DNA from: Sclerotinia nivalis | Lineage: Eukaryota > Ascomycota > Leotiomycetes > Helotiales > Sclerotiniaceae | Direction: 5' to 3' | Length of the DNA: 64,000 nucleotides | NCBI GenBank assembly: GCA_029531795.1 | Contig: JAPEIS010000006.1 | Coordinates: forward strand, 248,001 to 312,000 | In this document: in pieces, positions 1-9,592 of the stretch | Numbering within the stretch: the stretch's first letter is position 1 | Layout: every line of letters starts with the position of its first letter | The notes under the pieces: model-generated | The model's input: the letters and a program-made list of their open reading frames with translations, nothing else | Told to the model about the DNA's origin: nothing | Database searches by the model: none | Position numbers and translations under genes: made by a program

Positions 1-440
1 TTAAAAGGGAGGTAACGTTAGATGAGAGAGTCCGAATACCCCATTAGGAGAATACAGTACTGAGCTTATCTCCACTTTCCGTCCTTCTCCCCCTTCATCC
101 AGAATTTAGTGCTGATATATTTATAAGCACTTACTTCACCCTAAAATCCATCGTAGTTGGCCCGCGAGATAACAATCGCGTATGCTTTAAGGGTCAGTGA
201 GAGCTTCGATGTTAGCTTTACCTTAGGTAGTGTTAAGTGACATTAATTTTACCGGCGCGATTTTTGAAAGATTTCTGTGATCAGACCCTGGAAAGCTAGA
301 TGCCGATCAGAGTGAGTCGCCACTGTTAATTTTTCACCATTAACATGCTGCTAAAATTCATTGTCATTCTCGCTTAATGCATTGAGCCCCTGTCGTCTTT
401 CCTCTGTTCTTCTTGTACAAGAATATTTTAACACTGATAG
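1..440. other. Gene-free left edge
   Basis: No open frame or RNA gene is supported here. One box at about 117-130 (TATTTATAAGCAC) resembles the plus-strand TATA-like boxes of the array further right, so the array may once have extended to the window edge. That is only a resemblance. Confidence 0.4.
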
Positions 441-727
441 TGTGAGAAAGTTGGATTACTAGGGCTATATACATAGCTAGTTCATAGGCATTAGATTATA
501 TGATCCTCCGTAATTAAATATAAAAAGAAGGCTTCGCTTTCCCTTCTAGAATAATCAATCATTTTCACTAATCTTTTTGCATACCGATTATATACAACCC
601 CAACCCATTGTTATTCATATTAGTTCTACTATTCGAAATTTATATAATATAATCTGATCAATTCGTATCCTATTCCCCCTTGCAGCGTACTATCGGGACG
701 CACGTATCTCGACCTACCTCTTTTACA
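441..727 (+). mobile_element. Copia-like solo LTR, copy 1
   Basis: A 287-bp element begins TGTGAGAAAG and ends TTTTACA. It is flanked by the 4-bp direct repeat ATAG (437-440 and 728-731). A homologous copy lies in reverse orientation at 6691-6978 with its own 4-bp duplication. TG...CA ends, length, absence of coding sequence and target duplications fit a solo LTR. The copia assignment is by general look (AT-rich, starts with a GTTGGATTACT-type motif) and is uncertain; a short non-autonomous element is the alternative. Confidence 0.65.
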
Positions 728-731
728 ATAG

Positions 732-1386
732 CTCTTCAGATCTCAACTTGATACATCTCAACACCGCTCGCTTTGTCACCTCCTCGTCGAATCCTCCGAG
801 GGTCTGTCTCGGACTCCTAGCTGAATACCTAAATGGGGTAAACCACTAACCAGGCAGTATACCAAAACCAAGCTTTACAGGTATAATGTGTTCTAATTGC
901 TCTTCTACATGCACTGTAAAAGTTATCTCATATTCTGGAATTTCTGATGTGCCTGCTCATGCACACACTTGTCATTCATCCCCTTTCTCCGACTTTTGTT
1001 ACATAAACAGACATCTCTGACTTCTTTTGGAGATAAATCTAGCTTTTCCAATTCCTTTGGACGTGCTGCAAAAAAGTCAGAGTGCTCGTATGCAAGTAAA
1101 TGAGTCTCCACTGAAAATAGATGCGAGGACTTTCTGTTGTATAATGCAGAAAAGGTAGTCTGGTTAGGGTAAAGCGTATGGGATGTTGATGAATTTTACT
1201 GTCGATTAGCTGTTCTAGATTGTCAATATATGATTCAAGTTATCATTTTGATCTAACGTGAGCCTCTTTTGTGACTACTGTTTGCCCCTTTCCTGTGCCT
1301 TTTCTCGCAGCGCTAGAAAATGATCTTAAAAGTGGCCGAGAATTTTCCTCCTTCATCGGTAATGACGCTTGTTGATGGCCTTTGAA
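732..1386. other. Gene-free spacer
   Basis: No supported gene. The short open frame at 923-1111 on the minus strand has no recognisable features. The stretch ends at the TA dinucleotide (1387-1388) used as target by the pogo-type transposon. Confidence 0.4.
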
Positions 1387-1388
1387 TA

Positions 1389-1444
1389 ACGTGGTTTATC
1401 ATCATGTGGGCCATATCATCATGTAGGCCACTTTTACCTCAATT
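1389..1444 (+). repeat. Left terminal inverted repeat of pogo-type element
   Basis: Starts ACGTGGTTTATCATCATG. Two near-identical subrepeats of about 15 bp (ATCATCATGTGGGCC and ATCATCATGTAGGCC) sit side by side within it, a layout that could give two transposase binding sites. Confidence 0.85.
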
Positions 1445-1498
1445 CGTACATTCAAATTCATATTATTCAACAACCACTAAATCAATTGATTGAAACTA

Positions 1499-3145
1499 TT
1501 AAGAATCTAATAATCTAGGATTTATTATATTGATTTGACAAGTTCTTAAATTATGATCTGGCTTTCCATATTTATTACAGTATCTACTAGAAGATGCTTC
1601 CCTATTAGAATTTCCTTTATTTTGATGTTCGTTGTGTTGAATTTGAATATCAATCTTTTGTTGAGATAATATATCTTCAGCTTTTTGTTCAGTAAGTATT
1701 CCTTCATTATGTAGTTGAATCTTTTTAGTGTGTCGATGTTTGCTTAATATCTTATTTGTTTTTCGAAGTATACGATTCTTTGTATTTAAAAGTGTATTTT
1801 TATAAGCTAATCTTTCTGTATTCTTAGCTAGAGCTAATATAGTTTCAAATATAGGTGTAAGGGAGTTTGATTGATGACGAGCTATTCGAGATTTTACTAA
1901 AGTTGATTGTGAAAGAGCTTCAGTTGAGTTGTGAGGTGTTTGAGAGATCCAATAGTTTAAATCGATGGATGGAGGGGTAGGCATACAAATTCGAATATCT
2001 AGTTTTGAGAGTATAGTTTGAGGATCGAATGGTATTAGATCTGTTCTTCGAAAGCCAGCTTTTATATTCTGAGCTGTAATTGATTGTTGATATGTAGCTT
2101 TGAAAGCTATAAAGAATTCAACCTTTGAGATATGGTTGATATGAGTCTTGATAAATCCTTCAATTTGATAACTATATGCCTGTTTCAATATACCAAAACA
2201 TCCAATATCAAGTAATTGGATTAAGTAATTTGAATGTAGTAGTAACTTTATCGTTATTATATTATTTGATTTGCAATATGACTGAAAAGATATCGATTCA
2301 TGACTTTTATACCCATCTAGTACTAGCATTCGATATTTGCCCTTTATTCGATGAATTGTATACTTATCGAAATGCTTTAATCATTCTAACCCTGTCTCAT
2401 TATTCGTTCATTTATTAGAAATAGGTTTAATAACCCAATCTGTAGGAAAACCGCTTTCTGTATACCAATTAGAAAGGTGATATTATCCTTGCACCACTAA
2501 AAATAGTGATATAATTTCCCCTTCCCCATTATTATATATAATTGCTATAATCCACTCTCTATTGCCTAATTGTATTACTTTACTTTTGTCATTTCGTTCA
2601 GCACTAGTTACAACTATTCCGGAGTATATTATACCTATTATGAAGCTGGTTTCGTCGAAGTTGTAGAAATCGTAATCCAGAATACTATATTTCGCTTGTA
2701 TATTCGATACTAATCGAAATTACTCTTCAATAAGCTTAGGATCTTTGTAGAGAGTTCTTTGAAAGTCATAAACACAACTAAAACGCGTCTTTAATATTAT
2801 ATAACGCTTTACGAATCGATGAACCCAGAGCTTTCCAATTTTCTTTGCACTTCTTGATTCGAGAATATAATTCGTTATATCTTTTATACCTTTAAGTTTA
2901 GATGAAAACCCTTTGTTATCTATATCAAGTATATATTGAATAATCACTTCCTCTTCCAATTCTGTAATCTTATGGGTTTTGTGTCGATATTCTATACGAG
3001 AGGTAAAACCGTCCATTCTGTGCTGAATCGTTGTATGCGGGATATTATACAGTTTAGCAGCCTTCCGAATGCTTAGTTTTTTGTCTTTTTGAATAGCTTC
3101 GATAGCTAGAAAGATTCGTGCTTCTTTATTATTCGTTTCCATCAT
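1499..3145 (-). pseudogene. pogo/Fot1-type transposase, broken
   Basis: The N-terminal part (3145 down to 2720, starting MMETNNKEAR) has a helix-turn-helix of the psq/CENP-B type (residues KLSIRKAAKLYNIPHTT) followed by a second DNA-binding helix region ending GKLWVHRFVKR. The C-terminal part (2329 down to 1499) has the DDE catalytic core: LVLDGYKSH carries the second Asp and LLDIGCFG the third, followed by the IKAGFRRTDLIPFDP segment typical of Fot1 transposases. About 390 bp between them (2330-2719), where the first catalytic Asp should lie, is closed by stops in all frames. The protein also has a C-terminal zinc-knuckle-like CNKYGKPDHNLRTC motif. The pattern fits RIP-type decay. Confidence 0.85.
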
Positions 3146-3184
3146 AGATTGTTGATAAATCGCGTGTTGAAGTGAAGAGGTAAT

Positions 3185-3240
3185 AATTGAGGTAAAAGTG
3201 GCCCACATAATGATATGGCCCACATGATGATAAACCACGT
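3185..3240 (-). repeat. Right terminal inverted repeat of pogo-type element
   Basis: Reverse complement of 1389-1444 with two differences, both transitions. Followed by the TA target duplication at 3241-3242. Confidence 0.85.
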
Positions 3241-3277
3241 TATGAGAAATGATATAGGATGTGATGTATTTGCGAGC

Positions 3278-3491
3278 CTTTATATAGAGGTATTACTGAT
3301 TAAGAGGCTTGGTGTAGTTATGGGACTTTTACAAAGTGAGGAAGGCTGGGTTTAGTCAAGCCCAAGGATGCAAATATCTGATTCACTTTCGTTTGAACTT
3401 TCTTATTTTTCACTACACCGTCACACTTTTGTCTTTCTCATTCAACAACTCCAACCTTAATTTAGGCAAATTTGCAATATATAAACAAACA
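3278..3491. promoter_or_regulatory. Divergent TATA pair, unit 1
   Basis: Minus-strand box at 3278-3290 (CTTTATATAGAGG on plus) and plus-strand box at 3476-3487 (AATATATAAACA). CT-rich sequence precedes the plus box. A 73-codon open frame at 3651-3872 follows but resembles nothing I know. Confidence 0.4.
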
Positions 3492-3928
3492 TACACCCCG
3501 TTACCTTAAAAGAACAAACAACGCCTAAGATCACCGAACATCTCAAGGGAAAGGAACAGCGTTCTACTTGCTTTCTGCTCTATACCAATCTAATTTAAAA
3601 GATGAAAGGCTGAAAAACTCATTTGCAACACATCCACTTAGAAAGTAACAATGACAACCGTCATATATCTATCACTGTCAACAAATAAACCTTTGATTCT
3701 TACCTATCATCCAATGTCAAATCACTATGCCATAATCCCATGTCATTTTCTGGACCAGGAAGCCAAAAAATCGATTATTTCGAGGAAGTCAATTCAAAAA
3801 ATTCTTTTTGGTCCGAACCCAAGAACTAAGATTTTCGTCTCAGTCTCAGGTTCAGCTTACAGCGTTAGATAGCTTGTTCTGGTGATGATCGATGGAAGAA
3901 AAGAGTTTGGGATCTGGCTTGTCCGGGA

Positions 3929-4120
3929 TTTTATATAGAGGTAATAATTACAGACGAAAGTGGATAGAGCTCCAGTGCCAAAGTAGCGCAAACTATAGAG
4001 ATAAGTTTTGATCATTTAATTCACCGCCTCTCCATCTTATTACAGCATCATCTCTTATTCCAGTCGCGGCCTTTCACAACTCACACCCTCGTAATTGCTA
4101 GTTCCCAATATATAAACATT
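3929..4120. promoter_or_regulatory. Divergent TATA pair, unit 2
   Basis: Minus box 3929-3941 (TTTTATATAGAGG on plus), plus box 4105-4118 (CCAATATATAAACA) followed by TTCATTC. An ACAAACACAAC leader-like tract follows the plus box. Confidence 0.4.
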
Positions 4121-4514
4121 CATTCATCCTATTGATTAATATCTCCACAAACACAACAAAAACTCTGTTAGCGACTCAGGAGACCCTTCGTGTTTGGAAC
4201 CTGCCTTGTCGTATAATATCCACAATTCAATTTCACATGGATTAGAATGGCCCAAAGTATTCATGATGCAGGATACCTTTATACTCATTTATCACCGACA
4301 CTTTTACCTTACTGTCATCGTTTTGATATAAACATTATCGTCTAAGCCATTATCATCCTATTAAACCTTGAAAATTTGATTCTCAAATTCCGAGTCCTCA
4401 ATTCCAATCCTGATTACTGCATTGGAAACTTAGAACGCAGACTTTCGAAAAAGTAATTACACCTCCCGGCCACGATGTGAGTACATACATTTCGCGTAAA
4501 TGCGGCAGGTGGAA

Positions 4515-4704
4515 GTTTATATAGACAAGGCAGTGAGATCATGGGATTTACTCATCTTGGAGACAAGTGAATAGAAGAAGAGCGTGACTCACCTGATCTT
4601 TTAGGGTCATAACCATGGATGGAGCAATTCAATTTTCCATCTTCTCTAAACAATCTCCTCCGTTTTTTCTTAATATTGTGCCAAATTTCAAGATATATAA
4701 ACTC
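4515..4704. promoter_or_regulatory. Divergent TATA pair, unit 3
   Basis: Minus box 4515-4527 (GTTTATATAGACA on plus), plus box 4691-4704 (AGATATATAAACTC). A further, less regular pair of TATA-like strings lies at about 4815 and 4957. Confidence 0.4.
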
Positions 4705-5199
4705 ATCAATTACACTGTAATGTCCTGTCAAATCAACCTTGAATAATCAGTCACGTTATCGTAGGGGTTCTCAACCATGTCGGTAACTTCGGAATGCTGC
4801 ATCAGACTTTCAGCATATAAAATTTGTTTGCTTTGTGGAGCTTGAAGCAGGACAGGCCTAATATTTTTCTGAAGTTTCATAGTCATTGTCACCATCGATT
4901 AGAATTATCATTTTAATTACAAGTGCTATTGTTATTTATCTCTATTCGTATCCATTATATATAGATCCTCTGTCTATCGCTATGTCCTCTTAACTATCCC
5001 AAACAACGTATACCTCACTACGAAAACAGCAGTCACAATTACACAAAAATAGTAGAACTCTGACCTCCATCAATCATCTCATTCCCCATTACCTCTTTAG
5101 ATACCCAGGCCTTCGTTGAAGGCAGTGGCTCCCCACAATCGTGAATTCCGATATCTCGACACAGAAAATATGAAAAAGAAAATGAATGTAATTAGAAGC

Positions 5200-5419
5200 G
5201 TTTATATAGAGAAGACATACCTTACACAGCTGTATCTAGAAAGTGGGAGGTAAAGATAGTGAATCAATTTAGGTGTACAAAGGGAAACAGCGTGTCAATG
5301 GGTAGTGCACGCATCCGGCGATTCAGGGCAGTAAATATGCGTGCAGTGTTTGATTCCTCCATGATCCAACCTCTTCTACCAAACCTTGAGTATTCTCTCC
5401 GTCTCCTAATATATAAACA
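5200..5419. promoter_or_regulatory. Divergent TATA pair, unit 4
   Basis: Minus box 5200-5212 (GTTTATATAGAGA on plus), plus box 5407-5419 (TAATATATAAACA) followed by CTCATAC. Confidence 0.4.
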
Positions 5420-6173
5420 CTCATACAGATCCAAATTCAAGTGACCACCATAACGCCAAATGATAGCTCCACCTAACAATAACATTCTTTCCTAGTTGCC
5501 CGATTTGTACTTTCACATCCTATTTTCAATTTTCCTAGATTCATAAGAATTAGTTTAGCTTAGCTAGTGGCACAAGTGGTTGAATGCAGTATACGAATCA
5601 ATCATCACTGTCACGTATACGTATACTTATTATCATTATCCTTCGATATGTAAAAGCACTGTTGTACCGTCTCACCCACCATCATCAAATTTCTATCTTA
5701 TCTTCACCTTACTTCCATCTCCCTTCATCTTCATCGTATATTGTCTGTTAGATTTCATGTCGTGAACATAAAAACGACAACACATTTGGGATGACCACCC
5801 TATACAAAACCGCGTACATCAGCCTATGAATTCAAAAGTTGCAAAAAGATCCATATATCAAGGCTTAAACTCCCAGTAAGAGACCCTCATTTAAATTCTT
5901 GTGATTTCTTCTAAACCGGGCACGGAGAAAAAATCTTGTTCATAGTGAGTACTTCTATAAATAACATTCAAAGTAAGTAGTCAAAGCCCAGGACAATTCC
6001 CGTTTCAGACAGAGAATTGGGGAGAGATGAAAGGGAAGTGAATACTCCGAAGGTGAATACTCCGAAATGTGGCCATTTTATGATATCAAAGATATCTAAT
6101 CCAAAAGCCCCTATTCAGATCCTTCCGCCCCTTTCCTCTCGCTTGTTTCCAATTTCCCACAATCACTCCCTAC

Positions 6174-6189
6174 TCAATAAATAAACACC
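6174..6189 (+). promoter_or_regulatory. Plus TATA-like box, unit 5
   Basis: TCAATAAATAAACACC matches the plus-box consensus with one change in the TATA core. The expected minus box near 5.95 kb is not clear. The open frame 6352-6627 downstream has a hydrophobic start but no recognised family. Confidence 0.3.
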
Positions 6190-6605
6190 CAGTTATAGCT
6201 TTAAATTCAACAAGCACAACCCACTTACTTCGAAGATCAGTGCATGGCGGAAATCAAAGGAGTCTAAAACTTTGCGTTAAATTCTCTCTGGAAACTTAGG
6301 CTGCAGGTCGATTTCGGTCAGAATGCAATAATTGATCAAGGATCCCTGCATATGATTCTGATCATCATCATGTTAAATTTGTTACTGTCATTATTTCATA
6401 CATCACTACTATCAAAAAATCAATTTCTCGACTTTCTTTCCAGTCCTCATTTTCCGCCACTCCTGCTTTCCCAATCTCAAAAATTCGAACCCAAGAATAG
6501 CAAATCACCCGGCTCTAAGCCCTGGATGCATGACGCACATCCTAAGCTTTTAGAAAGATTTCATTCTGAATTATACTGCGTTTGTTTCCGAGCGAATGGC
6601 TTTTG

Positions 6606-7119
6606 CTTTTATAGGTTAACAAGTTAGGAAATTTGGCGAGAGTGGAATCCCAAGGGTAACAGGGGATGAACATAAATGTAAAGATAGTATTGTGAAAGAG
6701 GTAGGTCGAGATACGTGTGTCCCGATAGTACGCTTCGAAAGGGAATAGGATACGAACTGATCAGATTACATTGTATAAACTTCGAATAGTAGATTAATGG
6801 AATTAAAAATAGATTTGGATTGTATATAATGGATATACAAAAAGATTAATGAAAAACGATTGATTATTTTTAGAAGGAAAGACGAAGTCATTTTCTTATA
6901 TTTAATTACGAAGGATCATATAATCTAATGTCTATGAATTAGCTACGTATGTGGCCTAAGTAATCCAACTTTCTTATAGTATTCACTAATTTCTTCATTT
7001 CTTATTCACATCCTTGCTCTTCTCATTTATTTCTATACCAGTCCTCCCTCCTTGCTCCTCCCGCTCCAAAAACTACTCTCCATAACTTATAACCCTCCAT
7101 CCTCAGTAGATAAACATTC
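6606..7119. promoter_or_regulatory. Divergent TATA pair, unit 6, split by an LTR
   Basis: Minus box 6606-6615 (CTTTTATAGG on plus), plus box 7104-7119 (CAGTAGATAAACATTC). They are 514 bp apart; removing the solo LTR plus one target duplication (292 bp) leaves about 220 bp, the normal spacing. The LTR therefore landed inside a pre-existing unit. Confidence 0.35.
6691..6978 (-). mobile_element. Copia-like solo LTR, copy 2 (reverse)
   Basis: 288 bp, homologous to 441-727 in reverse orientation and flanked by GTAT on both sides (6687-6690 and 6979-6982). Differences from copy 1 include several G/A and C/T transitions, including the terminal TG to TA, consistent with RIP. No internal retroelement sequence adjoins it. 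Confidence 0.65.
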
Positions 7120-7560
7120 GCTCCTCCTTCCAGCACTTCAGGATGTCCAAGCAAGGGTTGGTATATGGTACTGTATTAGAAAATAGCATTCCCTCCTCTG
7201 CTAGGTTTTGAATTGATGTTTTAAAATTTATATTTACTTTGGTTACATCTTTTCTAGTCTCTAAGGCAGGATTTGTTGTGGGGGTTGTGTTTTGGCTTAT
7301 TATCAATACAGATCTTTATTGTCGATATACTGTCTACAATCATGTTTTGCTGCCTATAATCATAGCTGTCACTAGTTTATATCATCCGAAATTAATACAA
7401 CTCTCCATCTCTCCGCCTCTTCTCGAGACATTTCCTGTTAAAAATCTTTCTGCATGCCTCCAAGCGTTAAATACTCAAACCACCCATCTCAATTCCACTC
7501 CTAAAATAATGAAAACATGATTTTATAGATTTGATATGGAGATCATTGTATGCTCTAGGA

Positions 7561-7810
7561 TCTTATATAGACAAAATACTCGCTGAAGACTGAAAAATTC
7601 GAGAACGAATAAGATAAGTGGAAGTTTGTTAAGAGGAAGTAACAAACCGCAAGATATTGAAAGAGTAAGAATCAAAAAACTTAATTCACCATCCCATTCC
7701 TCTTTTCCCCCCTTTCTCTTTCTATTTTCTTCCAGATCGCACATTCAAACTCAGACACTAACCACAGACCCAGAATCTACAATTTTCCATCTCTCAATAT
7801 ATAAACACTT
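7561..7810. promoter_or_regulatory. Divergent TATA pair, unit 7
   Basis: Minus box 7561-7573 (TCTTATATAGACA on plus), plus box 7795-7810 (CAATATATAAACACTT). The LINE inserted 40 bp after the plus box; the unit resumes after 13843. Confidence 0.4.
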
Positions 7811-8110
7811 ACGTTTTCCTCAGCTCCCAGTAAACACAACAAATCCAACACCCACACACCACAACAAATTTCGAAGAACAAAATTTCTTCGAAATACAAC
7901 CAGTTCTTCCCTTTATTTAATAAAGAAATACTCCCAAAATTCATTCCAATTGTTCCCAAGTGAATCGGCTCAGTAGTTGTTGTGATACTGTCGTCGTCGC
8001 TCAAAACACGAAACTTACACGAAAATTCGCGTAAAAACTCTTTCCAACTTCCCTCAACTTTTCTCCTTATTTGAACGTATAAGGCTCTGATAGGTTTATC
8101 AAGTCCAATA

Positions 8111-9592
8111 ATGGACTCTCCGATGAAAGGATCCCTTGGATCATCCCCTGAACCTACTCCCCCACGAGTAATAGTGATGCTAGGCTCTCCAACATCCAGC
8201 CCCTCCACCATTGATCCAATCCCCCCATCCAGAAACCCCTTCACAATACAAAGATCACCCAATCTCTTGAGTCCTACCCCAGCCCAATCTTTCAATTCGC
8301 AAAACCAATTGGATATTCTCAATTCAGATGATCCATTCCGATCCCCTAATAGATCGATTCCTTTTAAAATCAATAACAAACGTCGTCGACAATCAATCAA
8401 CTCCGGAATCAAACAATTTAGTCAATCAGGATCTAACTTTACAAAACCAAAAGAAACTATCCAAAAAGCTAGAGATCTTCTTATTCTAGCTGCCTTTTTG
8501 GAAAAGGAAACCGAAGAACAATCGAAGATCCTAGATCTAATCGAAATATTCCGTGAATACCTCGAAAAAGGAAAATTGACAAAAACTTCGAATATTATCA
8601 CATTACAAATCTCCCATCTCGAAAAGGCTATCAAAAGGATTGAAAATCAAACTAATCATCTTTCCAATCTTCCTAATCAATCAATTACTCCTTCAACAAA
8701 CGCTTCATCAATTAACAAAGCAAGCTATACTATTGTTACCAAATCAGTAGGGGAATGGAAAGTAGTTTCCAAAGGGAACTTTACAAAACAAAAGTCTGTA
8801 GAACAAAAGAATGATGTTCCTAGTAAACGATTAATCCTTATCAATCCACTTCTTCATCAACCCAATTCCTTTATACCATTATATACAAGAAACAAGATCA
8901 ATGAAGCTTTCAAAAAAGCTAGTATCAACGGACTAGTTATCTCGGCCATTACTACAATCAGAAGCAACAATATCATCCTAACCATTAATAGCCCCTTCAA
9001 TACACAATTCCTTATAGAAAAAAAAGAAGTCTGGAATCGTATCCTCGAATCAGAAAGACTTCAAATCGACAAACCATAACACAAAGTGATTATACATAAG
9101 ATCCCAATCAAGGAATTCTCTAATCCAAAAGGAATAGATTTGATTAAAGACGAAATTAAAACCTTCAATTCAGGGCTCATTATAATGGGTACCCCTTATT
9201 GGCTTACTAATGCTTCTAAAAGAGCTACTCAACAAAAAGGAACAATTGTGATTGCGTTTGCTATACAAAAGGAAGCAGAATTAGCTATTCGAAAAAGACT
9301 ATATATCACTGGTATTAATATCAGAGTTGAAAGATTCTATCCTTCCATTCCTTCCTTTCAATGCAATAAATATCAAGGATTCGGCCATAACGAATCATAT
9401 TGCAAAAAACCTCCAGCTTGTGGACTTTGTAGCAATAATCATACTACAGCTGATCATTTTTGTCTAATTTGTCAAACTAAAAGCAAACCTTGTCAGCATT
9501 TAATAATCAAATACACTAATTGCAAAAGAGAGCATAAAGCTAGCTCTAAAGCATACGAAATATACCAAACAACCATTCGGAAATCCAATTAA
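8111..9592 (+). pseudogene. LINE copy 1 ORF1 (gag-like, nucleic-acid binding)
   Basis: ORF1 of the element would form the RNA-binding partner of ORF2. It starts at ATG 8111 (MDSPMKGSLG) with a Ser/Pro-rich N-terminus, then a charged segment around residue 120, then cysteine-rich zinc knuckles near the end (CNKYQGFGHNESYC, CGLCSNNHTTADHFC). A TAA at 9077-9079 interrupts it. The same codon is TAG in copy 2 and TGG (Trp) in copy 3, so the ancestral ORF ran through to the TAA at 9590-9592. That stop overlaps the ORF2 start as TAATG. Confidence 0.85.

Larger units (their letters stand above)
1389..3240 (-). mobile_element. pogo/Fot1-type DNA transposon, inactive
   Basis: A complete 1,852-bp element is bounded by 56-bp terminal inverted repeats (1389-1444 and 3185-3240, two mismatches) and a TA duplication (1387-1388, 3241-3242). 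TA target, length and the transposase type inside are those of the Fot1/pogo branch of Tc1/mariner. The transposase runs on the minus strand and is broken. No second copy is visible in the window, but its decay suggests that other copies exist or existed in the genome. Confidence 0.9.

Noticed and set aside
4813..4970. Additional divergent TATA pair between units 3 and 4
   Set aside because: Spacing and box sequence do not fit the consensus, and it would break the period.
7777..8412. 211-codon minus-strand open frame
   Set aside because: Antisense to the 5' end and ORF1 of the LINE and crossing the insertion boundary.
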